The notes under the pieces were generated by a model. That model was not told the origin of the DNA. It made no database searches and saw nothing but the letters and a program-made list of their open reading frames with translations. A program made the position numbers and the translations under genes. Of a stretch of 20,200 nt of DNA, positions 7,875 to 15,655 are shown piece by piece (position 1 is the first letter of the stretch; the number at the start of each line of letters is the position of its first letter). This DNA comes from Clostridia bacterium (lineage in GTDB: Bacteria > Bacillota > Clostridia > Oscillospirales > Ruminococcaceae). The stretch covers positions 1 through 20,200 of the forward strand of contig QKDG01000169.1 of the NCBI GenBank assembly GCA_003246805.1, in the 5' to 3' direction.

Positions 7875-8837
7875 TCAGAATGAAATCTCATCAGCTATCT
7901 TGTATAGCTCATTCTCAAAAGGCTTTTTCATTGATAAAGCCTCTTGAATATCAAAATCAACGATTTTATTATTCTGCATTCCTACAACACGATTACCAAT
8001 GCCTTTTTCTAATAAATCAACAGCATAATAACCCATTTGTGTTGCTACTACTCTGTCACGCACTGTTGGCGAACCACCACGCTGAACATGCCCTAAAATT
8101 GTTGCTCTTGACTCTATACCTGTCTTAGCCTCAATCTCCTTGGCAATCTGAACAGAATTTCCTATCCCCTCAGAAACAACAATAATAAAATGCTGCTTGC
8201 CTGATTTTCTGGTTTGGTTTATTTTATTTATTATGTTATCAAGGCTGTATTCAACTTCAGTAGTAATAATTGCTGTTGCGCCACAAGCTACTCCTGTATT
8301 AACAGCAATATAGCCTGCATTTCTTCCCATTACTTCAACAACACTGCAACGGTCATGTGACTGTGCTGTATCACGGATTTTATCTACCATTTCCATTGCG
8401 GTGTTCATAGCTGTGTCATATCCGATTGTATACTCTGTGCAAGAAATATCATTGTCAATTGTTCCGGGAAGACCAACGCAAGGAATTCCTCTTGCTGAAA
8501 GGTCAGCTCCTCCCCTGAAAGAACCATCACCACCAATAACTACAATACCGTCAAGCCCTGCTTCTATGCAACGCTGCTTTGCCTTCTGCAAGCCTTCTTC
8601 ATATCTGAATTCAGGGCAGCGAGCAGTATACAGAATTGTTCCGCCACGCTGAATTATATCTGATACGCTTCTCTCATTCATTTCAAACATATCGCCATGG
8701 ATAAGCCCGTTGTAGCCACGTCTTATTCCAATTACTTTCATTCCTTTTCTTATTGCAGCTCTTGCAACGGCGCGTACAGCGGCATTCATTCCTGGTGCAT
8801 CCCCACCACTTGTTAAAATTCCAATAGTTTTTGACAT
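7875..8837 (-). CDS. pfkA: ATP-dependent 6-phosphofructokinase
   Basis: At 320 residues this is the normal length of bacterial PfkA, which phosphorylates fructose 6-phosphate in glycolysis. The ATP loop GGDAPGMN (11-18), GGDGS (102-106) and PGTIDND (124-130) with catalytic D128 are all present. A glycine after the aspartate in GGDGS, and PGTID rather than PKTID, point to the ATP form rather than the pyrophosphate form. The substrate-loop MGRNAGYIA and the later HVQRGGSP are intact. A GGAGG site lies before ATG and a strong promoter lies at 8886-8914. The gene is followed within 31 nt by the folT riboswitch, so read-through could feed that leader. Confidence 0.97.
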   Translation of the reverse strand: MSKTIGILTSGGDAPGMNAAVRAVARAAIRKGMKVIGIRRGYNGLIHGDMFEMNERSVSDIIQRGGTILYTARCPEFRYEEGLQKAKQRCIEAGLDGIVVIGGDGSFRGGADLSARGIPCVGLPGTIDNDISCTEYTIGYDTAMNTAMEMVDKIRDTAQSHDRCSVVEVMGRNAGYIAVNTGVACGATAIITTEVEYSLDNIINKINQTRKSGKQHFIIVVSEGIGNSVQIAKEIEAKTGIESRATILGHVQRGGSPTVRDRVVATQMGYYAVDLLEKGIGNRVVGMQNNKIVDFDIQEALSMKKPFENELYKIADEISF

Positions 8838-8885
8838 AATTATTCCTCCAATGTATGTAAAGTCTAATATTATTCAAACAAATAA

Positions 8886-8914
8886 ATTTTATCATATATA
8901 TATTATTATGTCAA
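8886..8914 (-). promoter_or_regulatory. Promoter of pfkA
   Basis: Perfect -35 TTGACA (8909-8914), 17-nt spacer and -10 TAAAAT (8886-8891) on the minus strand. The -35 sits 25 nt from the left hairpin of repeat element A. Confidence 0.82.
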
Positions 8915-8938
8915 TTATTATTACACATAACAAAACAA

Positions 8939-9106
8939 AAGCTCACAGTTTTTCTGTGAGCTTAGAGTGTCAAAAAACTATGATTTTTATGCGAAGGGGT
9001 GTGGGGGGCGACCGCAAAGACCCACAAATACGTGCATAAATTTATAATATTGTTGTAGAAAAGCACTTTTTCTACAAGCTGAAGCTCACAGTTATTCTGT
9101 GAGCTT
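8939..9106 (+). repeat. Noncoding hairpin-bracketed repeat, copy A
   Basis: This 168-nt element fills most of the gap between the PASTA protein and pfkA. It begins with a 10-bp hairpin, AAGCTCACAG-TTTTT-CTGTGAGCTT (8939-8963), and ends with nearly the same hairpin, loop TTATT (9082-9106). Between them is a core (8964-9081) about 85% identical, by hand alignment, to the reverse complement of copy B at 16520-16689. The core holds a G-rich segment with a TGTGGG/CCCACA stem (9000-9026), an AT-rich stretch, and the hairpin TGTAGAAAA/TTTTCTACA (9054-9076). Single-base length differences between the copies break every reading frame, so it is noncoding. I do not recognise it as a named RNA or mobile element. 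Orientation + is set by the core and is arbitrary. Confidence 0.85.
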
Positions 9107-9143
9107 AAATCTCAATTATTCGGTTATACAACTAAAAAAATGA

Positions 9144-9296
9144 TTATTTTTTAGAAACATACACAATTAACACTTGATTTTGAGATAAATCTATTATTTC
9201 ACCAACTGATTTGCTTGTTTTGCAAACCAATCCATCATCAAATTCCGCATTGTCAACATACTCTGTATCATATTTAATAGAAAGTCGAGTGTTTTT
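9144..9296 (-). other. Out-of-frame remainder of the second PASTA repeat
   Basis: In the shifted minus-strand frame this stretch encodes RLSIKYDTEYVDNAEFDDG and continues through LVCKTSKSVGEI to VLIVYVSKK and a stop at 9144-9146. That is exactly the missing second half of the PASTA repeat whose first half ends the gene at 9194-10825. Adding one A to the five-A run (plus-strand T run 9292-9296) joins the two frames smoothly. It could be a true mutation, a phase-variable tract or a sequencing error. Confidence 0.8.
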
Positions 9297-10825
9297 ATAT
9301 ATTCTTTTTCGGAAATTCCAATAAAATCAGGAACTGTAACATATTGATTTCCATTACTTACAGTGATAGTTATTTCTGCGCCAACAGGAATAAGCTCGCC
9401 TGCTTTAATATCCTGTGAAATAATAATGCCTTTTGCATATGTGGTACTGTATTCATAATTAACAATAACTTCAAAATTCTCAAATATAAATTGATTCAAT
9501 TCGTCATATTTACTATTAACCAAATCAGGAATTTGAATATTGGTCACATCCTGTGATGCTACAACGGATGAAGAAGATGAGTCTTCTACTGATGACAAAA
9601 CCTCACTGTCATTGCTTTCAACTACTGATAGCAAACTGTCATTAAAATATGAGTTTGCACTTGTTTGTTTTGTGGTGCCAGAAATTCCGTTTATGATTGC
9701 AAAAATAACAGCACACAATAAAACAATGGCAATTGAGCTTGCAAGCACTATTAAAAATACCTTGTTACTGTTTAATGGCTTATTCTTAACTTCCTCTTTT
9801 TTACCAGGTGCTTTTTGTTTTGGGATAATAATTGTTGAAGAATTAACTCTCATGGATTGAGAAAAATCATTATCATCAAACAGTTTGGTCACAAACTCAG
9901 TAATTGTCTGTACACGGCTTTTTTCATCAATATTCAAGCCTGACATTATTGCTCGGGAAACATTTTTTGGGATGCTTGGATTTATTTTACTTGGCTCCAA
10001 TAAATCATCGTTTCCCATTCTGCTTAAAGCCTGTGTTGGCATGCAACCTGTCATTACTCTATAAAGCATTGCCGAAACCGCATATACATCAGTAAACGAC
10101 CCCTGCCATTTGTTAGGGTTGTATTGCTCAGGCGCTGTAAAGCCTGTAAAAAACTCAGCAGAAATATCTGATTTTGCCATTCTTGCTTCGCTAGTGCAAA
10201 AGCCTGTTATAATAAGCTCGTTTTTATCAGTAAAGTAGATGGTGTCGAGGCTTAACCCCCTGTGAAAAATATTGGCATTATGAATAAGGCTTAGCGTAGT
10301 AAATATCGGTGGAAACAGCTTTTTAACCTCATCCCAGGATAGCTCGCCTGCTTTGTCCTGAAGATAATGCTTTAAGGTTACGCCTTCGAAATACTCATAA
10401 ACCGCATAGGCTGTGTTGTTTGCATAAAAAACCTCAATCACAGAATTTATGTGTGACAAAGACCTCATTTTTGACAAAGCTTTGCTAAGCTCGGCAAATT
10501 CTGTCATCAAATTTTTATATTGCACAAGTTTGTTTTGTAACATAATAACAGCTATACCGTTGCTATCACGCTTGCATAATGAATCCGGGAAAAACTCCCT
10601 TATCCTGATTTTGTTATTTGTTAGTATATCATAGCCTATATATGTTGCACCTTCACCATTATAGTTAAGTAATTTTCCAACAACATATCTATCATTAAGA
10701 ACTGTTGCTGGTGGCAAATAGGAAGGAAGATATCTATTGTTTTTATGGTATCCGCAATAACTACATACCTCTTTGTCGTCTGCCTTATTCATACAGCCCA
10801 TACAAAGGTTCAAATTTTCAACCAT
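9194..10825 (-). CDS. Zinc-ribbon / pseudokinase / PASTA membrane protein, frameshifted near the C-terminus
   Basis: The reading frame gives 543 residues. A zinc ribbon (C8, C11, C21, C24) is followed by a Ser/Thr kinase fold (about 45-318), one transmembrane helix (about 356-378), a serine-rich linker (about 398-424) and PASTA repeats (about 427-491 and from 494). The catalytic residues are absent: the VAIK lysine is R76, HRD is HRG (188-190) and DFG is GFC (208-210). It therefore looks like a pseudokinase. The outer PASTA repeats would be expected to sense peptidoglycan fragments or lipid II. The second PASTA repeat loses homology after about residue 511, but another frame continues it to a stop at 9144, so one base seems to be missing near 9292-9296. 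AGAAGGGGG precedes the ATG. It could be a scaffold or sensor rather than an enzyme. Confidence 0.88.
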   Translation of the reverse strand: MVENLNLCMGCMNKADDKEVCSYCGYHKNNRYLPSYLPPATVLNDRYVVGKLLNYNGEGATYIGYDILTNNKIRIREFFPDSLCKRDSNGIAVIMLQNKLVQYKNLMTEFAELSKALSKMRSLSHINSVIEVFYANNTAYAVYEYFEGVTLKHYLQDKAGELSWDEVKKLFPPIFTTLSLIHNANIFHRGLSLDTIYFTDKNELIITGFCTSEARMAKSDISAEFFTGFTAPEQYNPNKWQGSFTDVYAVSAMLYRVMTGCMPTQALSRMGNDDLLEPSKINPSIPKNVSRAIMSGLNIDEKSRVQTITEFVTKLFDDNDFSQSMRVNSSTIIIPKQKAPGKKEEVKNKPLNSNKVFLIVLASSIAIVLLCAVIFAIINGISGTTKQTSANSYFNDSLLSVVESNDSEVLSSVEDSSSSSVVASQDVTNIQIPDLVNSKYDELNQFIFENFEVIVNYEYSTTYAKGIIISQDIKAGELIPVGAEITITVSNGNQYVTVPDFIGISEKEYIKTLDFLLNMIQSMLTMRNLMMDWFAKQANQLVK

Positions 10826-10893
10826 ATTAACCCCCTTCTTAAAACAAATAATAATAAACCTATTTTATTTGTTTTAACAGTATTAGCTATACT

Positions 10894-10922
10894 ATAATAG
10901 CAACAATTATTGAATATGTCAA
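10894..10922 (-). promoter_or_regulatory. Promoter of the PASTA pseudokinase gene
   Basis: Perfect -35 TTGACA (10917-10922), 17-nt spacer and -10 TATTAT (10894-10899) on the minus strand. The rest of the 181-nt gap to the isomerase gene is AT-rich, and I see no terminator in it. Confidence 0.75.
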
Positions 10923-11006
10923 TAAAAATACTGATATTGTCAAATGATTGATAATATTTGTAGCCTTTGTGTAACAATTAAAACTATTTTGTTATGCTAT
11001 ATCTAT

Positions 11007-11810
11007 TTATTGCCTGTAACTATTAGTAAATTCTGAAAACAGTGAGAACACAATTCCTGCATCCTCAAGCTCAGGTGACCATCTCTTAACCCATTCAAGT
11101 GTTACAAATGAATCATAACAGTCATTTTTCAAAATATCCAGTGCTTCTTTAACAGGAACATCCCCTCTTCCCAGAACCTTATATACTACTTTTTCGTTTT
11201 CATATACAGAATCTTTAATATGAACGTATTTCAAATAGTCCTTGATATTGCTGTAAGTATATTTTATATCCTCATTAAAATATCTGAACGGATGATGAAT
11301 ATCCCAAAGGACTCCACAGTTCTCCCTGTCTACGCTTGTGATGAATTCCTTCATTTTCAAGGAATCAGCAAGCACTCCGTTTGTTTCTATCAAGGGGATT
11401 ACATCTTTTGTTTTTGCATAGTCACAAATTTTTTGGAATGCAAATACAGCTGCGTCAAAATCAACAGGCTCGGGAAAAGGCTTGTTTGTTATCATTATTC
11501 TTATATATTTTACACCAAGCTTTGCAGCAAGGTTTGTGTATACCATAGCTTCGCCAAAAGCTGATTCGATATGTGAAGAAACGCCAACGCAAGCACCTGT
11601 TGCCAATAACGAAATATCTAATCCTGTTTCTTTAAGGTAGCTCATAGTCCTGTCGATGTTCTGTTCCTGAAAAGGCTTTGCAAATGGCGCAAAAACCTCT
11701 TTTTCAATGCCCCTGATTTCGATTGCATCCAAATTCAAGTCCTTTGCTGTTGATATCATTTCCTGAAAAGTCCAGTCGGGGCAACCCAGTGTCGAAAAAG
11801 CAAATTTCAT
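11007..11810 (-). CDS. Sugar-phosphate isomerase/epimerase-like TIM-barrel protein
   Basis: This 267-residue protein belongs to the xylose-isomerase-like TIM-barrel (AP endonuclease 2) superfamily. The typical metal ligands fit E142 (LIETNG), D170 with H172/H173 (LWDIHHPF), H197 (YVHIKD) and E239 (TLEW). Family members isomerise or epimerise sugars, inosose or hydroxypyruvate, so the substrate is unknown. The ATG at 11810 is preferred over an in-frame TTG at 11828 because the AAAGGA ribosome site lies between them. It follows the acyl-CoA synthetase by 24 nt and is probably in the same T-box-controlled transcript. Its functional link to that gene is not evident from the sequence. Confidence 0.8.
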   Translation of the reverse strand: MKFAFSTLGCPDWTFQEMISTAKDLNLDAIEIRGIEKEVFAPFAKPFQEQNIDRTMSYLKETGLDISLLATGACVGVSSHIESAFGEAMVYTNLAAKLGVKYIRIMITNKPFPEPVDFDAAVFAFQKICDYAKTKDVIPLIETNGVLADSLKMKEFITSVDRENCGVLWDIHHPFRYFNEDIKYTYSNIKDYLKYVHIKDSVYENEKVVYKVLGRGDVPVKEALDILKNDCYDSFVTLEWVKRWSPELEDAGIVFSLFSEFTNSYRQ

Positions 11811-11834
11811 ATAATCATTTCCTTTCAAAAAAAT

Positions 11835-13499
11835 CTAAGCAGTAACTATTGATGCTGCATCCTGCAAATTCAGATGCTCAACAGCCCATTCACGCATTTT
11901 ATATTTCATTATTTTGCCCGCAGCATTCATAGGGAAGGAATCAACAAAGGCAACATAGCTTGGCACCTTATGCCTTGCCATACTTGCTTTTACAAGGTCT
12001 TTAACCTCCTGCTCGGTCATTTCAACGCCTTCTTTTAAAATAATGCACGCCATTATTTCTTCACCGTAGGTCTTGCTTGGAACACCGATAACCTGAACAT
12101 CCTTAACCTTTTCAACAGTATAAAGGAACTCCTCGATTTCCTTTGGATAGATATTCTCACCACCACGGATAATCATATCCTTAATTCTTCCTGTAATCTT
12201 ATAATAACCGTTTTCGTCAACAATTGCAAGGTCACCAGTGTGCAACCAGCCCTCTTCATCTATTGCCTGCCTGGTTGCCTCCTCCATTTTATAATAGCCT
12301 CTCATTATATTATAGCCCCTTGCACAGAATTCACCCGGAACACCTGGTCCACAGGTCTCCCCAGTTTCTGGATTTACTATTTTTGCTTCAATCCCTTGCA
12401 TAACACGTCCAACGGTTGAAACTCTGAGTTCAAGGCTGTCATCGGTATTTGTCTGTGTACAAACAGGCGAAGCTTCAGTCTGGCCATAACAGATTGTGAT
12501 TTCATTCATTCCCATTTCATCAACAACCTGTCGCATTACTTTTATAGGGCATGGCGAGCCAGCCATTATACCTGTGCGTAGTTTTGAAAATTTGAATCTC
12601 TTGAATTCAGGATGCTCAAGCATTGCAATGAACATTGTGGGAACGCCGTGAACAGCCGTACAGCTCTCACTTTCGATGGCTTCCATTACCTTAATAGGGC
12701 TGAAATATTCAATTGGAACCATCTGCGAGCCATGTGTAATACAAGCCATTATAGCAAGAACAAGACCAAAGCAATGGAAGAACGGAACAGGAATACAAAG
12801 CTTATCTTCATGGGTAAACTTCATATTATCGCCGATACATTTTCCGTTGTTTATTATATTATAGTGTGTAAGCATTACTCCCTTCGGGAATCCTGTTGTG
12901 CCTGAGGTATACTGCATATTGATAACCTCATGGGGTTCTAGATTAGCTGAAATTTCATTATACAAATCCGTTATAGCATCATCTGCATCAATATAAAGCT
13001 CCTTGAAATTCATCATTCCAGCAGGGGTATTCTCACCGGTTATAATCACTGATTTTAAAAACGGCAATGAGCTGTTTGTGTATTCATTTGGCTTGCTATC
13101 CTTTAAATCAGGGCATAAATCATTCAATATTTTAACATAATCCGCATCCTTAAAACCCTGGCTCATTACCAGAGCCTTAGTATCTGACTGACGCAGCAGA
13201 TATTCAAGCTCAAATACCTTATAGTTAGTATTTACGGTAACCAGCACTGCGCCAATTTTTGCTGTTGCAAACAAAGTAAGTATCCATTCAGGTGTATTTG
13301 TTGCCCATATTGCAACATGGTCGCCTTTTCTTATCCCGATAGATAAAAAGCCTTTTGCGATTTTTTCTACTTCTTCATTGAATTCTTTCCAGGTTCTAAC
13401 AAAGTACCTGTCAGTATACTTTATTGCTGTGTCGTTTGGGTATTTTTCTGCAATTTTGCTCAACAGATTACCTACTGTTATTGACCATAGTTTTTCCAT
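11835..13499 (-). CDS. AMP-forming acyl-CoA synthetase
   Basis: The protein has 554 residues from the ATG at 13499. The adenylate-forming signatures are complete: YTSGTTGFPKG (197-207), YGQTEASP (338-345), TGD (421-423), GRIKDMIIRGGENIYP (437-452) and the C-terminal catalytic lysine K529 in AAGKIMK. It should activate a carboxylic acid as acyl-AMP and transfer it to CoA. Overall it resembles medium/short-chain fatty acyl-CoA ligases, but chain length cannot be read from sequence alone. An earlier ATG at 13514 lacks a ribosome site, whereas GGATGG precedes 13499. A T-box leader directly upstream (13536-13819), probably leucine-type, suggests an amino-acid link, such as activation of isovalerate (inference). 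Cytoplasmic. Confidence 0.93.
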   Translation of the reverse strand: MEKLWSITVGNLLSKIAEKYPNDTAIKYTDRYFVRTWKEFNEEVEKIAKGFLSIGIRKGDHVAIWATNTPEWILTLFATAKIGAVLVTVNTNYKVFELEYLLRQSDTKALVMSQGFKDADYVKILNDLCPDLKDSKPNEYTNSSLPFLKSVIITGENTPAGMMNFKELYIDADDAITDLYNEISANLEPHEVINMQYTSGTTGFPKGVMLTHYNIINNGKCIGDNMKFTHEDKLCIPVPFFHCFGLVLAIMACITHGSQMVPIEYFSPIKVMEAIESESCTAVHGVPTMFIAMLEHPEFKRFKFSKLRTGIMAGSPCPIKVMRQVVDEMGMNEITICYGQTEASPVCTQTNTDDSLELRVSTVGRVMQGIEAKIVNPETGETCGPGVPGEFCARGYNIMRGYYKMEEATRQAIDEEGWLHTGDLAIVDENGYYKITGRIKDMIIRGGENIYPKEIEEFLYTVEKVKDVQVIGVPSKTYGEEIMACIILKEGVEMTEQEVKDLVKASMARHKVPSYVAFVDSFPMNAAGKIMKYKMREWAVEHLNLQDAASIVTA

Positions 13500-13535
13500 A
13501 AAAACACCATCCATAATTTTAATTTTGAAGCAAAC

Positions 13536-13819
13536 AAAAAAGCCTCATCCCTGTTTAAAAAAACAGAGACGAAGCTGTAAAAGTTCCGCGGTACCACTCA
13601 TTTTGCTATGAAAATCATAGCCACTTTTCGCATCAAATAATGCTGTTCCCTGTAACGTGGGACCAACGGTTGTCACCTAATAATAAGAACGTTCGGCGCA
13701 ACTGCTCAAGGGCGAGTTCTAATCAGTGATAGTACCGTTTTGCAGAAACCAACGGCTCTCTTAAACTATAATCTGAAAATAATATTCCCTTTCAACGCAT
13801 TTATATATTAAATTATTAT
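13536..13819 (-). promoter_or_regulatory. T-box riboswitch leader before the acyl-CoA synthetase, probably leucine type
   Basis: The minus strand carries the T-box AAAATGAGTGGTACCGCGGAA (13584-13604). Upstream lies Stem I with AGAGAG, an apical hairpin GCCGT/ACGGT around TGGTTTCTGCAAA, and an upper stem in which CAG and TATAGT pair with ACTATC and CTG. The terminator GCTTCGTCTCTGTTT/AAACAGGGATGAGGC (13542-13575) pairs over all 15 positions, allowing G.U, and is followed by TTTTTTG. The best specifier is CTC (leucine) at 13714-13716: it is followed by a purine and precedes GCCCTTGAG. Shifted readings such as TCG (serine) fit less well. The 5' end is inferred from the promoter. Confidence 0.92.
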
Positions 13820-13825
13820 ATTAAA

Positions 13826-13854
13826 ATTATAAATTAAAATATCAGAAATGTCAA
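13826..13854 (-). promoter_or_regulatory. Promoter of the T-box / acyl-CoA synthetase transcript
   Basis: Perfect -35 TTGACA (13849-13854), 17-nt spacer and perfect -10 TATAAT (13826-13831) on the minus strand. The -35 nearly touches the stop codon of the upstream zinc-ribbon gene. Confidence 0.85.
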
Positions 13855-13858
13855 TATT

Positions 13859-14632
13859 TTATTCTATATTATTAAATAATTCGTCAAAATCAGTTTCTTG
13901 TATTGAAGCTACATTTGACTCTTCATCAACAGTAACTATAAATTCACGCCTTTCCTCATCGCCATTTTCATTGACAAAATAATACATAAATCTGTAATCA
14001 GCAGTTTTATCTATATAGAACGTGATTGATACAGGGCTGATATTAAACTTTTTTTCAATTTCGCTAAGGGTTTTGGCATCCTGCAAATCAGAATATTCAA
14101 CGGGCTGCTTGAATTTTGTCCCTTTATAATTTTTATTCTGCTGTGTATAATCACGGTAATAAATCTTTGTTATCTCGGTATCAACAGCATAAAGAGTGAT
14201 TGTCCATTCAGGCACATTAACACCATCAACAACAATACCCTTTTCTGATTCATAGATATAATCAAAATCAGCAGGCTTGTTGATTGCTGAAAAAGCAGAA
14301 AAGGTGTTTACATGAACTTTTGCACTTCTTTCAACTGTGACAATATTCTGCCCTAAATTTTGTCTCATATTATAGGCTATTTTCATTCCGTTTTCTTGTG
14401 AAAAAACAGAAACAATCAATAAAGTTAAAATTACGGCAACAATCACCAATGCCGCTGCACATATTATTTTTTTGTGCTTAATATTTTTAAACATTGTCAC
14501 TGGCTTGAATGTTTCCTTTTTTTTTATTTCTCTATTTTCAAGATTAACTTGGGGCTGGATTAATTGTGTTCCGCATGAAAAACAATACTCAGCCGTTTCT
14601 TCATTATTGGCACTGCACTTTGGACATTCCAT
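13859..14632 (-). CDS. Zinc-ribbon membrane-anchored protein of unknown function
   Basis: From the ATG at 14632 this is a 257-residue protein. It starts with a zinc ribbon (C3, C6, C17, C20 in ECPKC...YCFSC), followed by a basic linker and one transmembrane helix at about 56-78. The remaining 180 residues or so would be outside the membrane; they are rich in aromatic and charged residues with no motif I recognise. The zinc-ribbon/TM/outer-domain plan resembles that of the PASTA pseudokinase nearby, but the outer part is different. An in-frame GTG at 14641 is possible, but AGGGG lies 8 nt before the ATG. It has its own promoter (14663-14691). The function is unknown. Confidence 0.8.
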   Translation of the reverse strand: MECPKCSANNEETAEYCFSCGTQLIQPQVNLENREIKKKETFKPVTMFKNIKHKKIICAAALVIVAVILTLLIVSVFSQENGMKIAYNMRQNLGQNIVTVERSAKVHVNTFSAFSAINKPADFDYIYESEKGIVVDGVNVPEWTITLYAVDTEITKIYYRDYTQQNKNYKGTKFKQPVEYSDLQDAKTLSEIEKKFNISPVSITFYIDKTADYRFMYYFVNENGDEERREFIVTVDEESNVASIQETDFDELFNNIE

Positions 14633-14662
14633 ACCTTTCACCCCTGCATTATTATTAATATT

Positions 14663-14691
14663 AGAATATCACAATTGCAATTTTATGTCAA
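14663..14691 (-). promoter_or_regulatory. Promoter of the zinc-ribbon gene
   Basis: Perfect -35 TTGACA (14686-14691), 17-nt spacer and -10 TATTCT (14663-14668) on the minus strand, in the 144-nt gap after the SDR gene. Confidence 0.72.
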
Positions 14692-14776
14692 TTTATTTAT
14701 ATATAATTATTTTTTTGTTGCTAAGCTTTCATTCATAATTTTATAGCTTCTTTATGAAACTATTAAATATTATAAA

Positions 14777-15604
14777 TTACTCAATCAATCGTATATATCC
14801 TGTATCTGAATTGATTGTTCCATTGTTTTGATTCATTTCTTCATACAAATCTTTGCTTGTATATATTAATCTGCCAACACAATCATCTAATTTTCCCATT
14901 AATGCATATTCTATGAAAATAGCTACATTTATAGTATCATTACATTTCTTTTCTTTAAAAGCAATTTCAATTTCAGGCATATATTTTTTTCCAGATTCAC
15001 TTTCGCAAAGTTCTTTTGTTCTTTCAGTGTATATTAAACCTGGATTTATTGCAAATATTTTAACATTTGAATTATCGTTTTTAAGTTCAAGACTAACTGA
15101 TTCAGTAAATCGTGCAATAGCAGTTTTAGCAGCAGAATAAGCAGCTGCATATAAATGTGGGTACGCAGCACCTCCCCCACAAAAATTTACAATGATACCA
15201 TGATTCTGATTAATCATTTTTTGAAGTGCCGAATGAACTCCATTAATTGAACTTCTTAAATCAATGGTGATTTCTTCCCATATTTCGTCAGCAGTTAATT
15301 CATATACTTTACCAATTGCCTTGTTTTGGCCTGCACAATTAATCCAGACATCAACTTTTTCATAGATGTCAATTACATCTGTTGCAATTTTAAAAACTTC
15401 AGCATTGTCAGTAGCGTCACATACTCTATAAATCATATTGTAACCAGCTTGATTCATTTCGTTTGTAAGATTCTTTAAAAGCTCTTTTCTTCGCGCGCAA
15501 ATACATACTTTTGCACCATTTTCCGCAAAATATTTACTAATCCATGCACCAATTCCACTACTTGCGCCTAATACAACAATAACTTTATCTTTTAGTATAC
15601 TCAT
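14777..15604 (-). CDS. Short-chain dehydrogenase/reductase (SDR)
   Basis: This 275-residue SDR has the NAD(P) loop GASSGIG (13-19), the NCAG motif (89-92) and the catalytic pair Y156/K160 in YSAAK. The usual catalytic serine region reads FCGGGAAYPH: the expected serine position holds C142 or G143, depending on alignment. Activity could therefore be altered. The substrate is unknown. The ribosome site GGGGAGG is strong. The gene sits at the edge of a decayed region and has no obvious functional partner, so recent acquisition is possible. A dyad ATGGTA-N7-TACCAT (15634-15652) lies upstream and might be an operator; a TATAAT at 15619-15624 is too near the ribosome site to be a credible -10. Confidence 0.88.
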   Translation of the reverse strand: MSILKDKVIVVLGASSGIGAWISKYFAENGAKVCICARRKELLKNLTNEMNQAGYNMIYRVCDATDNAEVFKIATDVIDIYEKVDVWINCAGQNKAIGKVYELTADEIWEEITIDLRSSINGVHSALQKMINQNHGIIVNFCGGGAAYPHLYAAAYSAAKTAIARFTESVSLELKNDNSNVKIFAINPGLIYTERTKELCESESGKKYMPEIEIAFKEKKCNDTINVAIFIEYALMGKLDDCVGRLIYTSKDLYEEMNQNNGTINSDTGYIRLIE

Positions 15605-15655
15605 ATTAATCCTCCCCTATTATACCAGGCCACATGGTACAAGTCTTACCATAAT

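Noticed and set aside
8683..8895. Minus-strand frame of 70 codons overlapping the pfkA start
   Set aside because: It is out of frame with pfkA, which is complete and well supported here.
8939..9106. Repeat A as a CRISPR fragment
   Set aside because: There are only two palindromic hairpins around one unique core, and that core itself recurs at 16545-16666; there are no regularly spaced spacers and no cas gene.
11811..11828. Upstream TTG start of the isomerase gene
   Set aside because: The AAAGGA ribosome site lies inside these codons and serves the ATG at 11810.
15619..15624. Perfect TATAAT as a promoter -10 for the SDR gene
   Set aside because: Transcription would begin inside or just at the ribosome site, and no -35 stands at normal spacing.
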